Assembly (NCBI RefSeq): GCF_022760805.1
Contig: NZ_JAIVFL010000001.1
Location: 3,038,001-3,102,000, forward strand
DNA: 64,000 nt
Source of the DNA: Candidatus Mycolicibacterium alkanivorans
GTDB lineage: Bacteria; Actinomycetota; Actinomycetes; Mycobacteriales; Mycobacteriaceae
Direction of reading: 5' to 3'
The notes under the pieces are model-generated. The model was not told where the DNA came from. It made no database searches and worked only from the letters and a program-made list of their open reading frames with translations. Positions 23,024 through 33,045 of this stretch are shown piece by piece. The position numbers were made by a program, and so were the translations under genes. How positions within the stretch are numbered: position 1 is the stretch's first letter; each line of letters opens with the position of its first letter.

Positions 23024-24822
23024 GAACCGCCGCCTCCTCCTCCGCCACCGCCGCCGCCGCTAGACCCGCCGCCGCTGCTCGACGAGGAGGAGGACTGCGA
23101 CGCGGCGTAGGCGCCGATGGACGACGACAATGCCGACTCGAAGCTGTCGAAGCTAGCACCCCCGCCACCGGATGCCGAATGCCAGCTGGTGCCCGATGAG
23201 GAGTGATACCACTCCGGATCCGGCGGCACCTGACCGGTGGCGGTCTGGTACTTGCGCGCCCACAGTGCGGCCACCCCGCCCGCCACGGCGAACGGGATGT
23301 AGGCGGTGTAAAGGTCCTTGCGGGCGGCGAAGTCGAACCGCGACTCGGCGGAGTCTGTGGACAGCATGCGGTAGAAGCCGCCGACCTGCGACCATAGCTG
23401 GCGACCGGCCGCCGAGCGCCGGCTGCCCACGCCGCTGCTCCAGGCACCCGCCGACAGCAGGAAGAACACCGCGAACGGCAGGCCCCACAACGTGATCGGA
23501 AAGAACCAGCCGACGAACCCGCAGACGGCCAGCGCCAGCGCGACGACGTTGGCGAACCGCAGCCACAACTCGTTGCGGCGCTTGACCATCAGACCCTCGA
23601 CGAACGCCCATTTCTTGACCGAGGTCGCCATGACCTCCTTGGCCGCGGTGAGCTTTTTCCCGGCGCTGACGGTGCCGTTGGCGTCGAATGTGTGTCCGTT
23701 GCGCATGATGCCCAGCGCCGAGGCCACGTCGATACTGACCGGGTCGACGTCGGCCCACGCCGGTCCGGCGCCCGTGCCCAGAATGGCCCACTTCTTTGGG
23801 CTGACCTGGTCGAGCGACACCAGTTTGCGCTCGCCGAGGTAGAACAGCGTGGCGGTCAGGCCGTCCGTCGGGACCTTCTCGGTGCGGATGTATTCGCACT
23901 GCACCGGCCCCAGACCCTTGGGCGGTGCGTATTGCAACGGGAAGCCCGGCGAGGGCTCGACGGTGGTACGCCACCACAGGAAGGCGCCCAGACCCGCGGT
24001 GGCAGTCAGCCCGAGCAGCCACAGCGTGGTCGGCAGCGACCGGCCCAGCACCCGGTCCCACCGGTAGGACCACGGCACTTCGGCTCGCACCGGGGTGGGC
24101 ACGTCCACCCCGGCGCGTACCGTGACCGGCGTTCGCGGCGCCAGTCCGGTGGCCGACAGCGTGACCTTGTCGCCGTCGACGGTCAGACCGTCACAGGCGC
24201 GTCCCGCGCCGTAGCCGATCGAACACTGCGCGCCGGGTACCCCGCCGGGCAGGGTGACGGTGATGTCGGCGCGGTCGATCTCGTTGTTCCAGGCCGGCGC
24301 GACGACGTTCCAGAAGAACGCCGACGGCGCCGCCTGATCACCGGTTGACGACGCGAACGTCCGGTTGGCCCCGGTGCTACCGGGATCGAGCACGCCGTCG
24401 ATGGTGTAGCGAAGCCGGAAAACGTGGGTGCCGTAGTCCAGCAACCGGCTCGGGTCACCGATCTTGGCCACCCGGAAGCGCTCGCCGCTCTCCCACAGCA
24501 TCTCGTAGGGCACCGGCCGGTCGTCCATCAGGACCTCGGTGATCTGGGGGACCTGGCGCGCATGCGAGTCGTTCTGGTTGGCGACGTCCCAGTAGCGGAA
24601 GATGCCGTGCCGGCTGCCGGGAAAGTCGCCGGTGATGACCTCCGTCGCGTCCATCCGGCCGTCGCGGTCGACGACGAAGTCCGCGCGATAGTTGGTGATG
24701 ACGACCGGGTCGGACGGCGCGCCGGTCTTGGGCGTGAAGCTGAACAACACCGGCCAGAGCAGCCCAATGCCGATGAGCAGCAACGAGATCGACCGCGCAA
24801 TGGCACGGCCGAATCCCTTCAT
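23017..24822 (-). CDS. DUF2207 membrane protein with glycine-rich tail
   Basis: 601 residues. A signal-anchor helix at about 8-28 is followed by an extracytoplasmic beta-rich DUF2207 domain ([15 protein letters not shown] start, [26 protein letters not shown]). Hydrophobic spans lie near 255-275 and 425-460, and the C-terminus is Ser-rich, then Gly-rich, ending [15 protein letters not shown]. This tail is typical of the family, often described as a putative exported or sorting-like segment. No enzymatic motif is seen. Located between priA and lemA with a 7-bp overlap to lemA; function unknown. Confidence 0.85.
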   Translation of the reverse strand: MKGFGRAIARSISLLLIGIGLLWPVLFSFTPKTGAPSDPVVITNYRADFVVDRDGRMDATEVITGDFPGSRHGIFRYWDVANQNDSHARQVPQITEVLMDDRPVPYEMLWESGERFRVAKIGDPSRLLDYGTHVFRLRYTIDGVLDPGSTGANRTFASSTGDQAAPSAFFWNVVAPAWNNEIDRADITVTLPGGVPGAQCSIGYGAGRACDGLTVDGDKVTLSATGLAPRTPVTVRAGVDVPTPVRAEVPWSYRWDRVLGRSLPTTLWLLGLTATAGLGAFLWWRTTVEPSPGFPLQYAPPKGLGPVQCEYIRTEKVPTDGLTATLFYLGERKLVSLDQVSPKKWAILGTGAGPAWADVDPVSIDVASALGIMRNGHTFDANGTVSAGKKLTAAKEVMATSVKKWAFVEGLMVKRRNELWLRFANVVALALAVCGFVGWFFPITLWGLPFAVFFLLSAGAWSSGVGSRRSAAGRQLWSQVGGFYRMLSTDSAESRFDFAARKDLYTAYIPFAVAGGVAALWARKYQTATGQVPPDPEWYHSSSGTSWHSASGGGGASFDSFESALSSSIGAYAASQSSSSSSSGGGSSGGGGGGGGGGGSW

Positions 24823-24850
24823 GGCGCCTCCGTCGTAGTTGAGTCCCGAC

Positions 24851-26851
24851 TCACCCTATGTGCAAAGGATCGATCTGTACCCGAACCGCGTCGTGATCGT
24901 GGCGGGCGCTCTCGATGGCGGTGGCCTGCCGCAGCGAGGCGGCCAGCGCCAGACCCTCCTCGCGGCGGACCCGGACCAGCATCCGGATCACGCGTTCGTC
25001 GGCCGGGGTGGCCGGCGGGCGCCGCACCCCGGGCGGCAGGTCGACGGGGCCGAGCAGGTCGGCGTCCTCGGGCAACTCGGCATGGTCGAGCAGCGCGGTC
25101 ACGGCGTCGGACGCGCCGTCGACGACCGCCATGTGCACCGACGGCGGCAGGCCGACCTCCGCACGGGACTCGAGCTCCGCCTCGGCGTGGCCGACCGGAT
25201 CCCACTTGATCAGCGCCTGCACGGTGGGGATCGCCGACTCGGCGACGACGGCCACCACCCCGCCGTCGGCGCGCGCATGGACCAGCGCTGCGGCGGCCAT
25301 CCACCGCCGAAGGGTGTCCTCGGCGGCGCGCAGGTCCTGGCGGCCCAGCATCGCCCAGCTGTCGAGCAGCAGCGCCGCGCCGTATCCGTCGGGTGCGCGC
25401 GGCTCAGCGCCCGGGGTGGCGACCACGAGTGCCGGGCCGGGCCCGATCTCGCTGTGTACGGAATCCCCGGCCGAGGTGATCACCGGCGTGCCGGAGAAGG
25501 CCCGGCCCATCTCCTCGGCGGTGCGCCGGGCACCGATGACCACGGCGCGGATGGCGTCGGAACCGCATCGCCGGCAGCGCAACGCCGGATCGATGCGGCC
25601 GCACCAACGGCACACCGCCCCCGAGGCGTCACGTTCGGACACCGAAAGCGGACCCATGCAGTGCCGGCAGCGCGCGATCGTGCGGCACCGGGCGCACGCC
25701 ACCGACGGCAGGTAGCCCCGGCGCGGCACCTGGACGAGCACGGGTGCGTTGCGGTCCAGGGCGGCCTTGGCTGCCCGCAGCGCCACCGAGGGCAGCCGCG
25801 CGGTCCGGGCAGCCGGGTCGCGCTCCTCGGCGTAGCCGCTGTCATCGAGGGCGACCACCCGGGGCGCGCACGACCGCACCACCGGTCGGGGGGCGACCAG
25901 GTCGTGGGCCCAGCCGCTGCGGACCAGGGCGTGCGCCTCGGCGGTGCGCGCGTAGCCGCCGATGAGCGCGGCGCAGCGCAGCTGGTGCGACCGCAGCATC
26001 GCGACCTCGCGCGCGTGCGGGTAGGGCGCCCGGGGTTCGGCCAGGGTGTCGTCGCCGTCGTCCCACACGATGACCAGGCCGAGCCGGTTCACGGGCGCGA
26101 ACACCGCGCTGCGGGTGCCGATCACCAGGCGCGCGTGACCCCGCAGCACCGACAGCCAGCGCCGGTAGCGGGCCGAGGGGCCCAGCCCGGCCGACAGGGC
26201 GACGATGGCTGCCGGGTCGACCCGCACGATCGCGGCCCGCCACACTGCGTCGATGTCGCGCTGGTCGGGGACGATGGCCAGCACCCCGTAGCCGCCGCTG
26301 ACCGCCGCGGCGGCCGCCTCGGCGATCCGGTCGCACCACTGTTCGCCGGGCAGGGCCTGCCAGACCGCGCGGGCCGCCCTGCCTTCACGCAGCGCCTCGA
26401 GGAACTGCTCGCCGCGGGCGTAGCGAGCCCACCCCGCCGGGTCGACCGGGTCGATCACAGGCAGCAGCGGGGCGACGCCGTCGTCCTTCTCCGCCCTGGC
26501 ATGTCGAGGCGGGATCGCCAACCGCAGCACGTCGGGCCGGGTGCCGGCGTAGCGGGCGGCGACGGCGTCGACCAACCGCCGCACCTCCGGAGTCAGCACC
26601 GGCTCGGCCGAGATCACCCGATCCAGCCACCCGAGCTGGCCGACGTGGTCGGTGTCGGAGCGCCGGTCGAGCACGAACGCGTCCACCAGCCTGCCGTGGA
26701 ACCGCACCCGCACCCGCACACCGGGCTGGGCGTCGTCGGACTGTTCGGCCGACACCAGGTAGTCGAACTCGCGGTCGAGGTGCGGCACCGAGAGCATCGG
26801 CTGCACCCGGGCGATGGGTTCGTGCTCAGCGGCCCGGCGGGATGTGCTCAC
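24851..26851 (-). CDS. priA: PriA-like primosomal protein N' lacking helicase motifs
   Basis: 666 residues. The N-terminal DNA-binding region of PriA is present (PMLSVPHLDREFDYLVS then GVRVRVRFHGR). The zinc-binding domain has eight cysteines arranged as four CxxC pairs, from CARC through CRHC and CRWC to CRRC (about residues 390-430). However, the Walker A position reads ALPGEQWCDRIA with no GKT/GKS, and the DEAH position reads WDDGDD. Actinobacterial PriA proteins are known to lack detectable helicase motifs, so loss of ATPase activity is expected. It probably acts as a structural replication-restart factor. Upstream of the DUF2207 and lemA genes. Confidence 0.9.
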   Translation of the reverse strand: MSTSRRAAEHEPIARVQPMLSVPHLDREFDYLVSAEQSDDAQPGVRVRVRFHGRLVDAFVLDRRSDTDHVGQLGWLDRVISAEPVLTPEVRRLVDAVAARYAGTRPDVLRLAIPPRHARAEKDDGVAPLLPVIDPVDPAGWARYARGEQFLEALREGRAARAVWQALPGEQWCDRIAEAAAAAVSGGYGVLAIVPDQRDIDAVWRAAIVRVDPAAIVALSAGLGPSARYRRWLSVLRGHARLVIGTRSAVFAPVNRLGLVIVWDDGDDTLAEPRAPYPHAREVAMLRSHQLRCAALIGGYARTAEAHALVRSGWAHDLVAPRPVVRSCAPRVVALDDSGYAEERDPAARTARLPSVALRAAKAALDRNAPVLVQVPRRGYLPSVACARCRTIARCRHCMGPLSVSERDASGAVCRWCGRIDPALRCRRCGSDAIRAVVIGARRTAEEMGRAFSGTPVITSAGDSVHSEIGPGPALVVATPGAEPRAPDGYGAALLLDSWAMLGRQDLRAAEDTLRRWMAAAALVHARADGGVVAVVAESAIPTVQALIKWDPVGHAEAELESRAEVGLPPSVHMAVVDGASDAVTALLDHAELPEDADLLGPVDLPPGVRRPPATPADERVIRMLVRVRREEGLALAASLRQATAIESARHDHDAVRVQIDPLHIG

Positions 26852-26872
26852 CTGCTGCCGTCCGGTCCGGGC

Positions 26873-27520
26873 TCATCGACGACCCTGCGCCCCTCGGCGT
26901 TCGGCATCGTCGAAGACTACCGAGGCGACCGAGCGATCTCCCCGGGATCGTTTGCGGGAGGTGTAGCCGGCCACCGCCGAAAACGCGCCACCCACACCGG
27001 CGTCGGACGCCGCAAAGGTCAGCGACTTGCCGGGTGCGAATCCGAGACCCGTCCCGACGTCGATGGCGTCCATGTTCGCGCCCAGGAACACGAAGTCCCA
27101 CCCGTAGACCGCCTCCTGTTGCGAAACAAGCTTTCGCACAGCATCTTTGGGCCACTCCACGCTGGAGTTCTCGTGGCCGTCGGTCATCACCAGCACGGTG
27201 ACGTCACCCGGGCGGTCTTCCTCGGGCAGTGCCGCAAGGCTGGCGCCCACCTCCGTGACGAACCGGCCGATCGCGTCGAGCAGCGCGGTGGTACCGCGCG
27301 GTTCGAGCGCCAACGGCGGCACGTCGTCGACGGGGCGGTTCTGGTAGACGACGTCGTAGTCGTTGTCGAACTGCGCCAAGGTCACCAACGTGGTGCCGGA
27401 CTGGCCGCGCTGACCGGCGATGTAGGCGTCGAAGCCGCCGCGGGTGTCGTCGGCGATCGACTCCATCGAGCCGGATCGGTCCAGCAGTGCGGCGATCAGC
27501 GAAATAGCGGAATTGGTCAT
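26873..27520 (-). CDS. VWA-domain protein
   Basis: 215 residues, starting ATG 27520. The von Willebrand A fold and its metal-ion site are visible: DRSGSM at 14-19 (DxSxS), the MIDAS Thr in EPRGTTALLDAIG and the Asp in VMTDGHENSS. There is no signal peptide or membrane span, so it is likely cytosolic. C-terminal region basic and variable. Proteins of this type often act as chaperone-like partners of AAA ATPases, but no such partner is nearby. Role unknown. It lies 21 bp upstream of priA on the same strand. Confidence 0.83.
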   Translation of the reverse strand: MTNSAISLIAALLDRSGSMESIADDTRGGFDAYIAGQRGQSGTTLVTLAQFDNDYDVVYQNRPVDDVPPLALEPRGTTALLDAIGRFVTEVGASLAALPEEDRPGDVTVLVMTDGHENSSVEWPKDAVRKLVSQQEAVYGWDFVFLGANMDAIDVGTGLGFAPGKSLTFAASDAGVGGAFSAVAGYTSRKRSRGDRSVASVVFDDAERRGAQGRR

Positions 27521-27577
27521 GGTGACTCCTCAAAATTCGGTTGACTCCAACCTATCGAGGGCCACCGACAAGAAGTC

Positions 27578-27830
27578 TCAGTCGCGACCGGCCCTGCCGA
27601 ATTCGGTTGTAGCCCTGCCGAAGAAGCCCGCGGTGATCAGAACCTGAGATGTCGCGTACACCCACCAGACCGGCACCTCGAGGGCCTGCGACTGCAGGAC
27701 CAAGCGGCCGATGCCGATCATGCCGTCGGCGATCGCGAAGCACACCGCGCCCAGCGCCGTCCACGGCGTCGGCAGCTCGGCCAGCGGAGCCGCCCACACC
27801 ATGGCGCCGAGCTGCTCGCGGCCGCCGGTG
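27578..27830 (-). pseudogene. C-terminal remnant of a YhhN/TMEM86-family (lysoplasmalogenase) gene
   Basis: Reverse-strand frame ending at 27578 reads LGAMVWAAPLAELPTPWTAL, continuing with CFAIADGMIGIGRLVLQSQA and VWWVYATSQVLITAGFFGRA. This is the last third of a YhhN membrane protein: the SDALI/ADGMIGIGR motif and the final YATSQ-helix are recognisable. The upstream part of the same frame is not hydrophobic and has poor codon bias, so the N-terminal five or so helices are gone. In M. tuberculosis an intact YhhN gene is recalled next to priA (Rv1401), matching this location. Confidence 0.55.
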
Positions 27831-28032
27831 TAACGGTCGAGCTGCACAATGCCGACACACTGGTGCACGGCTAGTTGGGCCACAGCGGTGTGGTCCCGGC
27901 TGCGACCGAGGCCACACAGCGCGGTCTGGCCGCCTTGCGAGCGGCGCCACACGGCTGACCAGCAAACCTTGTTGTGGCCGTCGCGACAGGCCACAATGGC
28001 ACCATAGGTATCAACACGGAGGGCTCATACCC

Positions 28033-28428
28033 ATGAAAACTGCTGAGCTTGCCGGGGTCCGGCGAACAGTCGGCACCTGTCTCAGCGCGCTCGTCGGGGG
28101 TCTGGCCCTGGGCGTGATCGCTGCGCCGTCGGCGTTGGCCGCACCCGACTGCAGCAAGGTCGCCGTCGACAACACCGTGTCGACGGTGAGCGGCCAGGTG
28201 GAGAGCTACGTCAACAGCCACCCCGACGGCAAGAAGATGCTGATCACCGCATCGCTGCAGCCGCGCCCGCAGGCCGAACAGACCCTGCGCAACTACGCCA
28301 CGGCCAACCCGCAGGAGTATGCGGAGTTCAAGCAGCTCCTCTCCCCGCTGGGCACGATCCAGCAGCAGTGCGGTGTCCAGGTCGTGCCGCCTCAGTACCA
28401 GTGGGCGTTCGACGCGTTCATCGGCTGA
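28033..28428 (+). CDS. Hemophore-family haem-binding secreted protein
   Basis: 131 residues from ATG 28033 with GGAGGG 10 bp upstream. A long signal peptide runs to about residue 37 (LSALVGGLALGVIAAPSALA, cleaved before APDC). The mature protein is small and helical with two cysteines (in PDCSK and QQCGV) and the pattern FDAFIG at the end, as in the mycobacterial hemophore-related family (Rv0203-like). Haem binding is inferred from family, as the sequence shows no clear axial ligand. It is isolated: no MmpL3/MmpL11-type partner is nearby, and no IdeR box was seen. Confidence 0.72.
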   Translation: MKTAELAGVRRTVGTCLSALVGGLALGVIAAPSALAAPDCSKVAVDNTVSTVSGQVESYVNSHPDGKKMLITASLQPRPQAEQTLRNYATANPQEYAEFKQLLSPLGTIQQQCGVQVVPPQYQWAFDAFIG

Positions 28429-28607
28429 CCCCGAGTCCGCTCTGACGTCTTGCCATCGTGTGGCCGATGAGGCCACCCTGGTCGCGGACTACCCCTTCAG
28501 CACCTGAGGCCGCTCCACCGCGAGCAGCCAGAGAATCGCACTACTCGGACAGAAACCGTGCGATTGTGCGACTGCTCGGCGGAGGAGGTCGACCGGGAAG
28601 GTGCCCC

Positions 28608-29819
28608 TTAGACCGAGCTCTTCAGGTCGTCGACCTTGTCGAGCCGCTCCCACGGCAGGTCGATGTCCGTACGGCCGAAGTGGCCGTAGGCGGCGGTCTG
28701 CGCGTAGATCGGGCGCTTGAGATCCAAGTCGCGGATGATCGCGCCGGGCCGCAGGTCGAAGACAGCGGTGATGGCCTTCTCGATGCGGGCCGGATCGACG
28801 ATCTCGGTGCCGAAGGTCTCGACGAACAGGCCCACCGGGGCCGCCTTGCCGATGGCGTAGGCCACCTGGACCTCCACCCGCTCGGCCAGCCCTGCTGCGA
28901 CGACGTTCTTGGCCACCCAGCGCATCGCGTACGCCGCCGACCGGTCCACCTTGGAGGGATCCTTGCCGGAGAACGCGCCGCCGCCGTGGCGGGCCCACCC
29001 ACCATAGGTGTCGACGATGATCTTGCGGCCGGTCAGACCGGCGTCGCCCATCGGGCCACCCAGAACGAACTTGCCGGTCGGGTTGACCAGCAGCCGGAAG
29101 TCCGAGGCGTCCAGGGTCTCGTGGCCGAGATCGTCCAGGACGGTGTTGACGACCTTCTCCCGGATGTCGGGGGTCAGCATCTTGTCCAGGTCGATGTCCG
29201 CGGCGTGCTGGGTGGACAGCACGACGGTGTCCAGTCGCACCGGGGTGGTGCCCTGGTACTGGATGGTCACTTGGGTCTTGCCGTCGGGCCGCAGGTAGGG
29301 AAGCACGCCGTTCTTGCGCACCTCGGTCAGCCGCCGCGACAGCCGGTGGGCCAGCGCGATCGGCAGCGGCATCAACTCGGGGGTGTCGCGGATCGCGTAG
29401 CCGAACATCAGACCCTGATCGCCGGCACCCTGGGAGTCCAGCGGATCGGCGGCGCCCTCGACCCGCGCTTCGTGCGCGGTGTCGACGCCCCGGGCGATAT
29501 CGGGCGACTGCTTGCCGATGCCGATGTTCACCCCGCAGGTGGCGCCATCGAAGCCCTTGGTCGACGAGTCGTAGCCGATCTCGAGGATCCGCTCCCGCAC
29601 GGTGTCGGCGATGTCGGCGAAGGCTTCCTTGGCGTTGGTGGTCACCTCGCCGACGACGTGCACCTGACCGGTGGTGACCAGCGTCTCCACCGCGACACGC
29701 GAATCGGGATCCTGCGCCAGGAGTGCGTCGAGCACCGAGTCGCTGATGGCGTCACAGATCTTGTCGGGGTGCCCCTCGGTGACCGACTCACTGGTGAACA
29801 GCCGACCCTTATCGCTCAC
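28608..29819 (-). CDS. metK: S-adenosylmethionine synthetase
   Basis: Makes SAM from methionine and ATP. 403 residues from GTG 29819: [17 protein letters not shown] near the N-terminus, [12 protein letters not shown] (active-site loop), and the P-loop-like [19 protein letters not shown]. All metal and phosphate ligands appear present. Start chosen by family N-terminus ([15 protein letters not shown]). Between coaBC (118 bp upstream) and the hemophore gene. No SAM riboswitch fold was recognised upstream. Confidence 0.96.
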   Translation of the reverse strand: MSDKGRLFTSESVTEGHPDKICDAISDSVLDALLAQDPDSRVAVETLVTTGQVHVVGEVTTNAKEAFADIADTVRERILEIGYDSSTKGFDGATCGVNIGIGKQSPDIARGVDTAHEARVEGAADPLDSQGAGDQGLMFGYAIRDTPELMPLPIALAHRLSRRLTEVRKNGVLPYLRPDGKTQVTIQYQGTTPVRLDTVVLSTQHAADIDLDKMLTPDIREKVVNTVLDDLGHETLDASDFRLLVNPTGKFVLGGPMGDAGLTGRKIIVDTYGGWARHGGGAFSGKDPSKVDRSAAYAMRWVAKNVVAAGLAERVEVQVAYAIGKAAPVGLFVETFGTEIVDPARIEKAITAVFDLRPGAIIRDLDLKRPIYAQTAAYGHFGRTDIDLPWERLDKVDDLKSSV

Positions 29820-29937
29820 GGTCTCATCCCTTCGGAATACTTAGCCAAGCAAATCATATGCGTTGCCCCGTTAGACCAAACCGGGACAGTCCGTCCCGCG
29901 CAAGTCTTCTGCGCACCCGGGTGTGATCCCCCGACCG

Positions 29938-31185
29938 CTACGCACCGCTTCCGCGCGTGAACGTCGCGATCGCGTCCACAATACGACTTGCCAGGAGAGT
30001 CTTCGACCCGTGCTCCAGCGCGACCTCGGTGCCGTCCGCCCCCAGCAGCCATCCGTCGTTGCTGTCCACCTCGAAGGCGCGGCCTTCCCCGACCGCGTTC
30101 ACGACGAGCAGATCGCAGCCCTTGCGCGCGAGCTTGGCTCGCGCATGGAACAACACGTCGCCGTTGGCGTCGCCGGTCTCGGCGGCGAATCCGACGATGG
30201 CACGCATGTTCGGCAACTGCCCGTCGGTCCGCTGGTGGACCGCGCCGGCCAGCACGTCATCGGTCCGGACGAGTTCGATCGTCGGCCCCTCCTGGACGCC
30301 GGGCTGCTTCTTGATCTTGTTTGCGGCCACCGCAGCTGGCCGGAAGTCCGCGACCGCAGCCGCCATCACGAGCACATTAGCGCCTGGAGCGTGCTTGGTG
30401 ACCGCTTCGTGAAGCTGAGCCGCCGAGGTGATGTGCAGGACGTCGACACCGGCCGGATCGGCCAGCCCGCCGGTGTTGCCCGCGATGAGCGTGACCTCGG
30501 CGCCGCGCTGGGCGGCGACCCGGGCCACGGCGTAGCCCTGCTTGCCGGAGCTGCGATTGCCGATGAACCGGACCGGATCGATGGCCTCCCGGGTGCCCCC
30601 GGCGGTCACCAGCACCTTCGTCCCGCTCAGGTCGTGGGGCAGCGCGTCGCGGCGGGCCAGCAGCAGCTCGGCGAACGTGGCGATCTCTTCGGGCTCGGGC
30701 AGGCGTCCCGCGCCGCTGTCGGCGCCTGTCAGCCGTCCGGAGGCGGGCTCGAGGACGACTGCGCCGCGTCGGCGCAACGTCTCGACGTTGTCGACGGTGG
30801 CGGGATGCTGCCACATCTCGGTGTGCATAGCCGGTGCGAACAGAACCGGACAGCGCGCCGTCAGCAGAGTGGCGGTCAACAGGTCGTCGGCGCGTCCGAC
30901 GACGGCGCGCGCCAGCACATCGGCGGTGGCGGGAGCCACGACGACCAGATCGGCCTCCTGGCCCAGCCGGACATGCGGGACCTCGTCGACGTCCTGGAAG
31001 ACCCCCGTGCGGACCGGGTGGCCGGACAGCGCCTCGAAGGTGGCGGAGCCGACGAACCGCAGCGCCGACTCGGTGGGAACGACGCGCACGTCGTGGCCGG
31101 CCTCCCTGAGCTGGCGGACCAGCGAGCACGCCTTGTACGCGGCGATGCCACCTGCGACGCCGACGATGATCCGCTTCGGGTTCAT
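29938..31185 (-). CDS. coaBC: Bifunctional phosphopantothenoylcysteine decarboxylase/synthetase
   Basis: Second and third steps of coenzyme A synthesis from phosphopantothenate. 415 residues: an N-terminal flavoprotein (CoaC) domain with GVAGGIAAYKA, PATADVLARA and PAMHTEMW, and a C-terminal synthetase (CoaB) domain with VTAGGTREAIDPVRFIGNRSSGKQG. PAMHTEMW replaces the more usual PAMN, as is normal in mycobacteria. Its ATG follows the rpoZ stop by 23 bp; gmk-rpoZ-coaBC is the conserved order. Confidence 0.96.
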   Translation of the reverse strand: MNPKRIIVGVAGGIAAYKACSLVRQLREAGHDVRVVPTESALRFVGSATFEALSGHPVRTGVFQDVDEVPHVRLGQEADLVVVAPATADVLARAVVGRADDLLTATLLTARCPVLFAPAMHTEMWQHPATVDNVETLRRRGAVVLEPASGRLTGADSGAGRLPEPEEIATFAELLLARRDALPHDLSGTKVLVTAGGTREAIDPVRFIGNRSSGKQGYAVARVAAQRGAEVTLIAGNTGGLADPAGVDVLHITSAAQLHEAVTKHAPGANVLVMAAAVADFRPAAVAANKIKKQPGVQEGPTIELVRTDDVLAGAVHQRTDGQLPNMRAIVGFAAETGDANGDVLFHARAKLARKGCDLLVVNAVGEGRAFEVDSNDGWLLGADGTEVALEHGSKTLLASRIVDAIATFTRGSGA

Positions 31186-31208
31186 CTCGAAGCCCGGGCC
31201 CGGTACGG

Positions 31209-31511
31209 CTACTCGCCTTCGGTGTGCTCGAGCAGGTCGGCGTGGATCTCGCGCAGCGCGATCGACAGCGGCTTCTCCTGCAGGCCCGGCTCGACGAGCG
31301 GCCCGACGTACTCGAGGATGCCGTCACCGAGCTGGTTGTAATAGTCGTTGATCTGCCGCGCCCGCTTGGCGGCGTAGATCACCAGCGCGTACTTGCTCGA
31401 CACCCGGTCGAGCAGCTCGTCGATGGGCGGGTTGGTGATGCCCAGCGGCGTGTCATAGGCGGTAGCGGCACCCGGGGCCGGATCGTAGTGATCCGTGCTG
31501 GCTTGCGTCAC
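31209..31511 (-). CDS. rpoZ: DNA-directed RNA polymerase omega subunit
   Basis: Small RNA polymerase subunit that helps fold and assemble beta-prime. 100 residues from GTG 31511. It contains the omega core [20 protein letters not shown] and [15 protein letters not shown]. The acidic C-terminus ends DLLEHTEGE. Slightly shorter than the M. tuberculosis protein at the N-terminus. Sits between gmk and coaBC on the same strand, 67 bp downstream of gmk. Confidence 0.95.
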   Translation of the reverse strand: MTQASTDHYDPAPGAATAYDTPLGITNPPIDELLDRVSSKYALVIYAAKRARQINDYYNQLGDGILEYVGPLVEPGLQEKPLSIALREIHADLLEHTEGE

Positions 31512-31578
31512 GTAGAAAATCTCCCTGCGGGGTTGAAAGCTGAGTCTGGCGGGCTGTGCAGCGGTCGCTTCCGACCGC

Positions 31579-32208
31579 TCACGCCGACTCCGGCGCGTTA
31601 CCCACCAGCAAGGATACCAATTCGGCGCATGCCGACTCCAATTGGCAGTTCACGACGACCACGTCGAACTCACCCTGTGCGGCCAATTCGGCGCGCGCGG
31701 TCGCCAGTCGGCGGGCCATCACTTCCGGCGTCTCGGTGCCCCGGCCGACCAGCCGCGTCTCGAGCGCTTCCCAGTTCGGGGGCGCCAGGAACACGCTGAC
31801 GGCCTCCGGCATCGCGTTCTTGACCGCCTTGGCGCCGGCCAGGTCGACTTCGATCAACACCGGGTGACCGGCGGCGGCGGCGTCGGCCACCGGAGCGGCC
31901 AGCGTGCCGGAACGGTGCAGGCCACCGTGGATGTCCGCCCATTCCAGGAGATCACCGCGGTCGATGAGCTGCTGGAACTCCCCGGGGGAAACGAAGTGGT
32001 AGTCGACGCCGTCCACCTCGCCAGGGCGCGGCGCCCGGGTCGTGGCCGACACGCTGAAATGCAGGTCGGGCACCTGCTCACGCAGGCGGCGGACGATCGT
32101 CGACTTCCCTACCGCAGAGGGCCCGGACAGCACCACCACACGGCCACGGGCCGCGTGGCGGTCAGGCTCACCGCCACGGCTGTCCGGCCTTCCGCCGGCG
32201 TCCATCAA
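31579..32208 (-). CDS. gmk: Guanylate kinase
   Basis: Phosphorylates GMP to GDP. 209 residues with the P-loop [16 protein letters not shown] near residues 28-43, the GMP-binding [10 protein letters not shown] and the [16 protein letters not shown] lid. An N-terminal extension of about 20 residues precedes the kinase domain. The gene is just downstream of mihF (5 bp), an order shared across mycobacteria. Confidence 0.95.
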   Translation of the reverse strand: MMDAGGRPDSRGGEPDRHAARGRVVVLSGPSAVGKSTIVRRLREQVPDLHFSVSATTRAPRPGEVDGVDYHFVSPGEFQQLIDRGDLLEWADIHGGLHRSGTLAAPVADAAAAGHPVLIEVDLAGAKAVKNAMPEAVSVFLAPPNWEALETRLVGRGTETPEVMARRLATARAELAAQGEFDVVVVNCQLESACAELVSLLVGNAPESA

Positions 32209-32213
32209 CCTCC

Positions 32214-32531
32214 CTAGGAGAAGTCGAACTTTTCCAGCAATGCCTTGCGCTGCCGATCGCCGAGGCCGCGCAGACGACGCGTCGGGGCGATCTCCAGCTC
32301 GGTCATGATCTCCTGCGCCTTGACCTTGCCAACCTTCGGCAACGCCTCCAGGAGCGCGGAAACCTTCATCTTGCCGAGGACCTCGTCGGTCTCAGCGTCC
32401 TTGAGCACCTGCTTGAGGTTGGTGCCACCACGCTTGAGCCGATCCTTGAGCTCAGCTCGTGCTCGACGCGCGGCAGCAGCCTTCTCCAACGCGGCTGCGC
32501 GCTGCTCGTCGGTCAACTGGGGAAGGGCCAC
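32214..32531 (-). CDS. mihF: Mycobacterial integration host factor mIHF
   Basis: Nucleoid-associated DNA-binding protein, essential in mycobacteria and needed for L5 phage integration. 105 residues from GTG 32531, with GGAGG 7 bp upstream. Pattern: an N-terminal basic helical section ([20 protein letters not shown]), then a helix-two-turn-helix with [20 protein letters not shown] and the [16 protein letters not shown] end, matching mIHF over its length. First gene of the mihF-gmk-rpoZ-coaBC run and divergent from ctaD. Confidence 0.95.
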   Translation of the reverse strand: MALPQLTDEQRAAALEKAAAARRARAELKDRLKRGGTNLKQVLKDAETDEVLGKMKVSALLEALPKVGKVKAQEIMTELEIAPTRRLRGLGDRQRKALLEKFDFS

Positions 32532-33035
32532 GGGTTCCTCCGTCTCATCACCATCATTGTTATGCCTGGGCCGGGTTCTTCAGCCAGCGACGACGACCGT
32601 ACCCACGCTGTCTGACGAAATCTAACCCCACCCCCTCGTTACAGGTGCAAACCCGCAGGATATGGCCGACAAAGTAGTGAGCCAGACAGTCGCCAGGCAA
32701 AGATTCATGTGGGCCCGCGGATCGCTCCGGTGATCGCATCCAATGCCCAAAAGTCCCGGTCTAGCTGGTTTTTGTCAACAGGTGAACGACGTTTCCGCCG
32801 CGTCCTTCGATGCCGGGGTCGTTCACGGCCAATTTTCAGGTGCCGGGCCCGTCAGCGGCGTGTCGCCCGTATCGGATCGCCTGTTCGGCCGGAGGGGGTA
32901 GTTGCCTAGATCGGCTAGCCAATAACCACCGGAAAATGTGTCCTGCGACACTCGCCGGACAGGTGGGTATCGGTCGTAGAACGGCCGGCGACCGTCTAGA
33001 GTGCTTCCCAGGGTGCTTTAGGAAAAGTAGATGTT
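32532..33035. other. Long intergenic region between mihF and ctaD
   Basis: About 500 bp, less GC-rich than the surroundings, without a convincing gene on either strand. It must hold the divergent promoters. A TAGAGT at 32997-33002 could be a -10 element for ctaD, with a leader of roughly 37 bases, but no -35 partner is clear. The same inter-gene position in M. tuberculosis carries a PE/PPE pair (Rv1386-Rv1387), so this gap is a tolerated insertion point. Confidence 0.5.
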
Positions 33036-33040
33036 GGGAG
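33036..33040 (+). promoter_or_regulatory. Ribosome-binding site supporting the GTG start of ctaD
   Basis: GGGAG lies 5 bp before the GTG at 33046. An upstream ATG at 33031 is preceded only by AGGAAAAG. The GTG start gives the N-terminus VVSEAPQ, close to the recalled mycobacterial M(V/T)AEAPP, so this site decides the start. Confidence 0.55.
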
Positions 33041-33045
33041 ACATC

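Noticed and set aside
23039..23085. Polyglycine run in the DUF2207 gene as a sequencing artefact
   Set aside because: Gly-rich tails ending GGSW are normal for this family, and the frame is intact.
24839..27544. 901-residue open frame antisense to priA and the VWA gene
   Set aside because: It is the complementary shadow of two clear coding genes and has atypical Arg/His/Gln-rich composition.
29820..29937. SAM riboswitch upstream of metK
   Set aside because: The 118-bp gap shows no recognisable SAM-I or SAM-II core and mycobacterial metK genes are not known to use one.
33031..33045. ATG at 33031 as the ctaD start
   Set aside because: It has a weaker ribosome-binding site than the GTG at 33046, and the latter matches the usual N-terminus. 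The difference is five residues and not certain.
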